Positions 55,001-64,000 of a stretch of DNA of 64,000 bases are shown one piece after another. Location of the stretch: contig OZ037767.1 of NCBI GenBank assembly GCA_964035545.1, positions 5,393,680 to 5,457,679 on the forward strand. The letters are read 5' to 3'. Under the pieces are notes generated by a model. The model was not told where the DNA came from and did no database searches. It saw only the letters and a list, made by a program, of their open reading frames with translations. Position numbers and translations under genes: made by a program. The number at the start of each line of letters is the position of its first letter. Position 1 is the stretch's first letter. Source of the DNA: Bugula neritina. Lineage: Eukaryota; Bryozoa; Gymnolaemata; Cheilostomatida; Bugulidae.

Positions 55001-56209
55001 ACCTAGTATTTTATATAAAGTAAAGTACTAAGTTGTCTACCAACTTTGTTTAATATGCTAAAGAAAATTAAGTAGTAAAGTTGACAACCATGCAGGCCAA
55101 AGAAATTATAATTATCTGTTGCGAGGGTGTTGCTTGAACCCCTGTGCATTAAAATACAAAATAATATAATACTAACAAATGTGGGTAAAATACAGCTGAC
55201 CACATTTCACTATAAGCTGAAAGTACAAACGATATTAGTTTTCTTTACACTATGTTTGGTAGTTTCGTAATGCTAAGGAAAGATAACTCTGCTAAACTAA
55301 CCTCTCATAAAATACTGACAATGAAAAGTTGAACTTATCAAAAATTTAAGTCGGAGATGCTCTACAAGTGCCGGCATATTCCTCAGCTTATCACTCAAAT
55401 ACTCACATGTAATTAATGGTTGTTATGGCCACGAAAGTATCAGCTAAGTATATAAATTGTGGTATTATGAAAAGTTAGCACTAATACCCCATCTTCAGCA
55501 CATGTAAAGAGTCTTATCATACTGTGGTAATTATGATGGTGGCAACTCTATAGATAAGATTAGTAATTTCCTGTGCAAAGGAATGATGTCATTTGACTGA
55601 CATTCTTGTTGATAACTAGAGACACTTTAACAAAACAGTTACATGGTGTATGTATATCTCTAGTAAAAAAGTTTGATTGTTAATAGAACATGTTATATAA
55701 GGCTTGCATTAGAATTTAGATGATTAGGAAAAAGGTTCACAGCTGAAATTAGAACAAAACACTATAGCTAGTTGTAAGTATTACAGCAGCAATTAAATAC
55801 ATATTTGTGTTTGAAATTTAGTAATATAAATTAAAGGATAGCCTGGTCAAATAGACTAGACTCCATCTTCTTCTGTTTTTCAATACTAATATACAGATTA
55901 TATTTATCTTTTCCTATTACTTACCATTTACTGTTTATGGAACCAACACTACATACCTGTATTTTATTTAGGCTTTCCTGGAAGTAGAAATATATGAAAG
56001 CGTAGGAATTAAAAATAGCTGAAAACCAGAACATCTATCAAAAGCCATAATTAACTTCGTAGTAAAATGTTTTGCAATCACCAGTGTTTGGCTGATCATT
56101 ACAACATTTATTCCATTTTAGGAGGATAACTCCAATAGTACAAATGCAGGTAGGATTACTGAATACAAAATTATCTACCAGCATATTATGTAAACAGGAA
56201 ACAGCTGTT
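49006..56209. other. Long AT-rich intergenic stretch
   Basis: Apart from the (AATA)n run at 51.8 kb and a possible 5' exon of the small membrane gene near 49.33 kb, I see no convincing exon. Open frames are short, mostly without ATG and lack paired splice sites. Confidence 0.45.
51815..51850. repeat. (AATA)n microsatellite
   Basis: About nine AATA units with one slip. Confidence 0.9.
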
Positions 56210-56480
56210 GTCACCTGTGAGCAGCTGTGGTCTAGGGGTTAGAGCGTTTGACTATAGTAAGCAGGAAGTCATGGGGTGTAGCCTCAACATAGGCCATTGG
56301 TGATGTTAGGAGGAGCATCCAGTCATAATTGCTCCTGTGCCCCATCTGAATAAGTTCTTAGCCCAATTTAACAAAAAGCTATTTCTATCAGAGGTTTCTC
56401 ACAGGGATGGTGACTATAAAATTGCGTGAGCTCTTTTACAAGCTGATGCAAACAACTTGTAAAGCTTTGATGTTCCGGTT
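56210..56480 (+). mobile_element. tRNA-derived SINE
   Basis: The head contains TGGTCTAGGGG, a match to the pol III A box TRGYnnARnnG, and 30-40 bases later a degenerate B box. The tail (AGGAGCATCCAGTCATAATT...) resembles the segment after the B box at 1150-1220, which marks a common family. Confidence 0.55.
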
Positions 56481-56599
56481 ATCTACAAACACACATGCTT
56501 ATTGCACATAAATAGCCTTGTATTACATATTATACGCAATAGCACCCAATCTCAGAGTTACCGTATAAAAAGCTTAGTCTAGTCTTCTAACTCTATATT

Positions 56600-56905
56600 T
56601 AACAACAATCACTTAAAGATACAGGCAGTTGCTCAAGAGCTGATTCAAAGTGTCACTCAACTATCAGTGCTAGCAGTAGCTTACCACCATTTGGGTCCGC
56701 CTCTGCTACATACTTCCTTAGTAGTTTCCTCACAACTTGGAGAGTTACTCTCACCTTGCGTTACAAGGTGGCTAGCCATGTTTCTTCCTTCTCTCTTGCA
56801 TATCAGGATATCTTCCTGGTGAATCGGCAATCTAAAACTAGAATCTATCAGGAGGTGGTGGGCTGATATAACATGTGAGATCGCCTAAAGTAGTTTGTGG
56901 AAAAC
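56600..56905. other. Less AT-rich block open in several frames
   Basis: This 300-bp block is markedly less AT-rich than its neighbours. On the minus strand an AG-to-GTAAGC interval at about 56690-56845 stays open for about 49 codons and contains an ATG; on the plus strand two frames are also open for more than 60 codons. The strand cannot be decided, and it may be a lone exon or a transposon fragment. Confidence 0.3.
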
Positions 56906-58119
56906 TTCCATTAAGCACTAACCGTTTTCACATGTCTTAAGGACCAATGGGCAGATTTTTTCTTTAGCATAAAAAAGTGAGAGAAAGTTAATTTTTTTAG
57001 ATATTGGAGCATCACTTGCTAAAAATTGGAATATTCAGGCTTAATACAGCTGCATTACAATTCATAGAATTAAATATGATCAATGTGACAAATGACATTG
57101 CATGCATCTATAAATCACAGTTTTTATCTATCTATAGCTACTCAAGGACTTTTATTCTTTAATAGTATATATAGCATAATACTATTTTTTTATTCATGAT
57201 ATTGTCAAAATGCTGCAAATTATTTATTTTTAAATTGAATAAACTTTGATACTTACAGCAATGCTATTTTATCAGTTGATGTAATTTCAAGTGCATATAA
57301 TTTTTATTTCAAATGTTCACATTCCAAACCAATATATATGTTATATATACCATAATCATTTGACTACTTACAGATTTTTCTTTGAAGTGGATATATTTAA
57401 ACAAATGCTTGTATATAAACTAATTAGGTTATTCAGTCATTCACTCTCCTATTTCTAAACTCATGACCAATTTTAGCACAACATCCTCTCTCAGGCCTTT
57501 ATGGATGCCGTACAATGGGCAAATACTTTTAAAATAATTTATATAATTGTGGCATAAAGAAATATTATGGAGTATTGATAAATGCAAATTAATCACAACA
57601 AATAGAAACTAATGTTTGAATTTCTTTATATTTAAATATTACCAGTTTTAGTGAAAAAAGCACTATACTCATCAAAATAATCTTCAACCATTAAAATTGC
57701 TTAATTGCATTGCATTTTAGAAGTTGTGTTACCATGTCAGAATTCTTTTTAGTATTGCACTTTCATGTTACATACATACAACCGGCATTTTCCAAGTGTG
57801 ATCACTTGCTGTGGTTTGTTAATTAATCACAGACTCTATTTATAACATTTTTAGTAAATTAATATTGATAACTTTATATAAACTCTTTGTTATATTCAAT
57901 TATGGAGATGTGCTATAATGTACTGTAATAGAATTATAAGTATGCTAACATTTTGTGCACTTATTAAGCAAGTATAATAAATTCATATCAAATTGGTGCG
58001 ACCCCATAACAAAAAATGAAAAATCTCAACCAAATCAAACTACAAATCAATTTTTATTAGGCAAACAAAGAGCAAGCTTTGAATTTTTAACTATTTTGCA
58101 TATTATCATGCAATCATCC

Positions 58120-58136
58120 CTCCCCCCCCCCCCCTT
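58120..58136. repeat. Poly(C) tract
   Basis: A run of about 13 C in AT-rich sequence; a possible assembly weak spot. Confidence 0.85.
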
Positions 58137-59709
58137 TGCTTATCGGCATGAAGAATGTCACAGAAAGCCTAATCTCAAAACCCAAAGATTATAAGGTGGG
58201 GTTTTACTCGTGCTGGTAAAATTAGTAATACAGCGGTGAAAAATGATCACTCAATAAGTTAATTGTACTAGTCTTATACTACAATGCATGATGTAGTTAT
58301 TGCATGGATCAAGATTCAATGGCTAGATAGCCAATGAACTTATTTTGCATAACAAAGCAGAGTCTATAGCAGGAGCTGATTCGGAAGTTGTTTGGGGAAC
58401 CCTCATACTAATTACCATACAATACAATGGCATACGGTTGCCATAATTAGATTCCAAGTGACAGCTGATGTATAGTAGAGCAGTGTGTTGGTGGTTCCAC
58501 CCACACCGCCAAGTGAACACCTACAACTCTTCTTCAAGGGTGTATGACGTTTGCTAAGCAATTAGTGTATGCACTTCTATATATAATCACGGATATACTC
58601 CTCCCAAATAAAAATAACGAATTCATCAAAAAGTTCAAATTAAAATTACAAATTTTCAAACTTAGGTTTTTTGCAGATTATGTTGTTTGCAACTTTAATA
58701 TGACTGATTCCGGTATGCTGCATGTTGCAATATCACATAAAGGCTAATGATCCATAACAAGGGGTCTTGACTTTCTGGATTAAGTAATTTTAAGGATATC
58801 ACAGTTAATTACTTTATTTTATAAAAGCATCAGTAATTAGCCAAAATTGCTATAGGAGACGTTTCTGATCGGACTTTACCAGTACACCCTTGAACCCCCT
58901 CCAATCCTTTTGGATACTTTCTCACCTGCATCCAGCTACTCTTCGTAAAAGAGGCACAAAAAATATGTTTTACATGCATTCAAATAGAATGCAGCATGCA
59001 TGCCTCTTGTATCACATGTCCTAATTTGAGCAAACTTAATAGAATAAAGTTTGATTTGAGTTTTTTTCTGTCAATATGGCACAATTGGTACACAAACCCT
59101 CTTAAATGTGCTCTATTAAACATTCCATGCACTCTGATATTTTGCTATTGTAACTGCTTCTTTGTCGTTAGATTAATTACATCTTAAACAAAAGGCCTGG
59201 CACTAGATTGCAACTGGAGCCCGTACATCAGTAAATGGAAAGTGTAGGATCCGTTTATCATGCCAATTTTTCTGTCAACAATAAACCATCATAGATAGCC
59301 TACGTCAAAATCAAAACCAACAATTATGCAAATGATTTTTTTTTGGGCTCAATTAAATTACAATAATGCCCGTGAATGTTATGTGGCCAGCTTTGCATTG
59401 TAATGCACGTGGTAAAAGCTTTTAGAGAAATGAGCAGGACCTTATGAACAATAGACTTGAATATTTAATTACCTCCAAACTAAAAATAATTCATTTGTTA
59501 TATTGACAGGTGTTGCTATAATTTGGCAAAGTGACTGGTAAGTAGCTTGGACATAGATGAATCTTGGATTAGCTGCCAAACCACATGCAAACTGTGTAGA
59601 AACAGTTCCGTCAAGCAAAGATTGTTTAAGGTTTACATCTGACTTATGTGAAAAGTTAAAATGAAGTCCAACATGTTTTCTTTCACCATGATGGGTTACT
59701 TTACATACA

Positions 59710-59887
59710 ATTGCAAGGCAGGTGCAGCAAAGATGAAATTGAGAAAAGCCTATGTTCTGAATTAAAAATGAAGCAAAAGAAGTTATGTTCTCCCAAGAGT
59801 TTCAACCCGCAACCCTAACCAGAATTTGGTAATGAAATTAAAGAACTCAGGCCATATCTCAATTTCTCCACTACTGCTCCTAAATGA
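59710..59887. repeat. Dispersed repeat, copy B
   Basis: Second member of the family at 17405-17590. It carries TTTCAACCCGCAACCC, the complement of a pol III B-box-like motif. Confidence 0.5.
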
Positions 59888-60449
59888 TAATGGCATTTAT
59901 TTAGTTTTTTCTTACAATTACTGGCAGCCATTTTGGAGAGGTACTTGCAAAGACTCATCCTTAGAACCTATATTAGCTACAGCTCAGACCACCAGCAGCT
60001 GCTTACACTGCATGTATTTGAAATCTTAGTAAGTTCCTATAAATAGTCCTAGAAGAGGAAGATCCATGCAATACTAACTGGTAACCTTATGAGATTAGAT
60101 CTCTTCTTAACCTTTCCCAAACCACCAGCATATAGTCTAGCTAATCGCTTTTGATGAGACTGATAACTCTGCTCCTTACCCAACCAACTACCTTTACAGT
60201 AATATCATATATTTTATTGTCATTGTAGTATCATGACTCAATTTGATTTAATTTGTTGGGGCGTCTATAATAATACGCTTTGAAGACTAGTTTTAAGCAA
60301 AAAAAGCATTTAAAAAATTGGCATCGCATATCAACATTATTTATATTCGAATTCAATAATATGCAAAGAGTGTAATTTATTCAAATTAAACTGCGGTGAG
60401 CTTTATCTAGCAATAAACAGCACTAGAAAGTTACAAATACAGCCAGCTA

Positions 60450-60530
60450 AACAATGCTATACAACCAGCTATAATACACCACTATACAATCAACTATACA
60501 ATCAATTAAACAACACGTTATACAACTAAA
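60450..60530. repeat. Degenerate CTATACAA minisatellite
   Basis: Recurring CTATACAAC / CTATACAATCA words at about ten-base spacing. Confidence 0.5.
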
Positions 60531-63500
60531 TTAATTGCAAGATTTGGGAGGCATTTCCTTGAAGTATTCAGAGATCAATTGGGTGCTTCTAGCAAATCAA
60601 ATATTGTGTCGCACCAGTAGAACAGCGCAACTTCCCCCTCTTAACGAGGAAACTATAGAAATAGAAATACTTCCTTTTTAAACACAGCCTGGTGGCCTCA
60701 AGCTGTTGAATTATTCATGATATGGAATCATCTGGAAATATTTCATAGTGTTAAGTGCCTGGTAGAGGGCAAATTTTGTTGATATTGATAACTATAAGAA
60801 CATTGCTCTGAAATCAAACCAATGCATTCCTGATAGAGTTTTTGTACAATTAAATTTAAATTTGTAAGTTATGCTCTTGACAGAGAGTTGTTTTATTAAG
60901 ATTTTAACTATTTGCAAATTGAAGTTACTAGTAATCAGCGCTTCCATGCTGGGCCCCTAAATACTCCTTCAGCCTTAAATTTCACCTCTCTGTCGTGCAA
61001 CCAAACAGCTCTAGATTTCTATAGAGAACCAACAGGATGTACTTCAGATACTTCCTGAAACTAGCCACAAAGAATCATTTTTATCTATTCGTGCAGTACG
61101 TATGCCAAGCAACACATAAAGCATATATGTTATACATGCATATATTATACACAAAAAACTGTGCTTATAGCTGATAAAAGGGAAAAGGAAGTTGTTGGTA
61201 TATTCATGTAAATTATGTGAACCAGAAATATAACATGTGGGTATAAATAACCTGTTGAAATCCGCCTAAAGTGCATGCACCTTTCATTATTAATCTATAG
61301 TTTTGCTCAACCATAGTACTTGCAGCTAAACAAATTTTTAGAAGTATAAATTTATAACCGGGAACTTATTTGAATGCTAAGTCATTAGTTTATGTAAAAC
61401 TGCTATCCAAGCATAAGTTGGTATTTTCAAAAAGCTTGCCTAATGTAGGCTATATTATTCTCAGACTACACAAAATTATTACACATAACCGCATTTTTAC
61501 ACCGTGGGCATTAGTAGAAATGTATTAAATATATGTAGGTTAATTTATATATATAAAATATACTCCATGTTTTGCTCGTTTGACACATCCTTCAATGCTA
61601 AACTTGATGAGATTATTAGGAAACACAGCTCTACCAAGCTCTGCTGTGCTGTGAACCTAGCTAAAAGATCCTGCTGATACTGTTTGTCTGTGATTGTGTA
61701 ATCCAGGTGGTTAACTTGATAATTGAATTTAGTGGTCAAAGAAATTGAAAAATTAGTATTGAGACAATGCCTATCAATCAATTTACTGAAGACACCATGT
61801 TAAATGCCATTGCTTTATTGTTATTAAAATCCTGTTAACTAATTTCGTACTGAGTTCCGGTATAGCTCACACACCCACACACCATGTAGTATCCTATTGT
61901 CTGCTATGCTAGTATTAACATTGATACACTTAGCTGCGGTACCTTACACCTTCGCAAGTACTTTATGTGTAGCATTACTGAATACTGCTTGCGTTAGCCT
62001 TATAAGGCCTGTGCAGATGAGCCCTTTCTAATAAAGCAACTCATTATCGAATTAATCTAAAGCGTTTTCATCATCTGTAACTATAATAATTTGGTCCCAG
62101 TTATGCATGTCTATTGCAGCTAAAGAAATAAAATAGTTTTAGCTTATGCATGGACTATGAGCTATATAACTGTCTTTTCTCTAGCGTCAGGATAGGAACA
62201 CTGAAAGTTTTATTTTCATGGACATATTTCTGTTTAACTAGATGTTGCCTTCAGCTTGCTGAAGCATCTAGGAATGTACTGTAATTTGGAAAGAAAATAT
62301 TTTTTCTCTCCAAGCTTTACTGGCCATGGATTGAACTAATATAGTTTTATTATATAGTTTATACAATGCTTAGCAATTGAATAAAGTAGTTACCTCATAG
62401 TTCTACCGTGTTATCTGTTAAGGTGATACACAATCTGAAGCTTTTCATCATGCAAGCAAGTTAAACAAAGAACTCACTACTAAAAAGCAAATGGCGATAC
62501 TTTCCTTACTCACCTCTTACATTTTTTATTTTCAATGTTTTGTTAACTGAAAATGATCAGTGTCAAACCAAAGTTTTTTTTACTGTTTTTGCTTTTTTTT
62601 CTGGTGCATCAAGCTAAAAAACTAATTAGTTTTCAAAAGAATTCTTTCAATTTTATCAACATTATAGAAGGTCCTGAAACAAAAATTTAATTGATCTATT
62701 TTGCCAAGTATTTCAGATTTTTTTCTAGAGCTATTTTTTGTATCTTGATGATTGGTAATTTGTCAATTATATAATTCAAACGGAGTTGCGTTCTTGGCAA
62801 AGAAACATTATTGGAACCAGCAAAATCAAAGACAATGTCAAAGACAAATTAGTGATTATTTTGCATTCTATACACAAATTCCTAATGATTTTTTAATTGC
62901 CACACAATACGCTAAGCAGTTGGTAATCTGCCACCATACCCACTTGTGCTTTGAAACCATGAATGTGGACTGCATGCAAGATTTTTATATCAATTGCAAA
63001 AGCTGGAGCTCCCTACAAGCGTGATGTTTTTAAGAAACAGTCATGATTTAGTTACTTAGTATATCGACTCAATGATGACTTATAGCTTAGTGATGACTTA
63101 AGATTTTATATCTGCTGTCACAATGTTCTCTTCAGAGTTTAGCGGTTCTGCAATAGTCATTAGAAATGATCTCTTTTGGCACGTAGCAGCAATTAATAAC
63201 GGTCTCGGTCATGTACGCTTTTATTTGTTTTTGATTAAATGACATATAGTTAACGTATTTCATTGCTATCAGCTTATTGTAACTTGGTTACTTCCATTAC
63301 TTACATCATCAGATAATGCAGTTCAACAATTCAACATCATATTGACATGCATCTTACTCAACATAATATTCACTTTTTGACGGTAGAGATGTAAGAGCTA
63401 GGCCGAGCATGAAGAGTTTTTGCAAGGAACAAACCTACGTAAAAATACTATTATGCAAAGCAAGCTTTTTAAAATAGTGCTTTGCATCAAAACAAACCCA

Positions 63501-63657
63501 TTTCATAGAATTTATTTTAAAAAGCTATGTTTAATAACATCCTAGTTATTTAAACTAACATGCCGAATTGAACTGCTATATAAAACTTTGCCAAACTTTG
63601 ATCTATATAGCGCTAATTCTGAAAACTCCTCGACAAATAGACTTACCTCACTATAAA

Positions 63658-63778
63658 CTATATAACATAATATGCTAAATATTATATGTTATATGTTATA
63701 TGCTATATATACTATATGCTATATATACTATATACTCCCATTATATACTATACACTATATATACTATATTATACTCTA
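63658..63778. repeat. ACTATATA-type minisatellite
   Basis: Repeats of CTATATATA / ATGTTATATGTTATA / ACTATATACT words, low complexity. Confidence 0.75.
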
Positions 63779-64000
63779 CCTGACCTATACTCCATCAATT
63801 ATTGGAAAAAATTAGTGTGAGAAATACAGAGTGAATTTCAAGGCTGCAGTGCTAAATCATTTAAAATAAAGTGACATAAAAATGTTTGAAATTCTTTGAT
63901 TTAAATTTAGTAGTGAGCTTAAGTTTTGACATCTTTTCAAAATGGATCCATTGTTCACATTTTCAATTTTTTAGCCACTATCTAACCAACCTTTAGCTAT

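Larger units (their letters stand above)
56906..64000. other. AT-rich intergenic to window end
   Basis: Contains the poly(C) tract, one dispersed-repeat copy and two minisatellites. A frame at 62752-63024 has no ATG at its start and no recognised domain. I see nothing else to report. Confidence 0.4.

Noticed and set aside
62752-63024. 90-codon plus-strand frame
   Set aside because: It opens with TTG, lacks an early ATG and shows no domain or splice context.

Overview
The window is AT-rich metazoan nuclear DNA. Genes are broken into short exons with GT/AG introns, and the proteins are animal-type extracellular families (matrix metalloproteinases with a cysteine switch, a PAN/apple-like module, single-pass membrane proteins). 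Introns and spacers carry many (TA)n and (CA)n microsatellites and tRNA-derived repeats. A marine invertebrate, perhaps a spiralian, would fit, but the sequence does not fix the phylum. I built the gene models by hand from splice sites and reading phase; every junction listed keeps the frame.

Layout. (1) 128-15782, minus strand: the first 20 exons (about 1108 residues) of a large secreted protein with an N-terminal signal peptide and an internal PAN/apple-like module; the 3' end lies off the left edge. (2) 18030-18128, minus: an isolated exon ending in a stop, possibly the end of another gene. (3) 20102-35121, plus: three tandem matrix metalloproteinase (MMP) genes. Each has six coding exons with the same intron phases (0,1,0,1,0), a signal peptide, a prodomain with cysteine switch, a HExGHxLxLxH zinc site and, in place of a hemopexin domain, a private Lys/Arg-rich C-terminal exon. 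(4) 35793-43696, plus: a nine-exon single-pass membrane protein with a cytoplasmic Cys/His cluster; its third intron holds an antisense hammerhead ribozyme inside a TA-flanked repeat. (5) 48607-49005, minus: a small Ser/Thr-rich single-pass membrane protein. (6) About 49-64 kb: mostly non-coding, with SINE-like repeats, microsatellites and one less AT-rich block at 56.6-56.9 kb.

The three proteases share a derived catalytic domain. The histidines that hold the structural zinc in ordinary MMPs are missing, and each has an added cysteine directly before the zinc-binding helix plus one further upstream. Two have furin-type sites after the prodomain and one does not. The large secreted protein is divergently oriented to the cluster and the membrane protein follows it on the same strand. 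A shared extracellular-matrix or cell-surface role is conceivable, but it is inference from proximity only.

The most notable items are the hammerhead ribozyme element and the hemopexin-less, basic-tailed MMP triplet lacking the structural zinc site.
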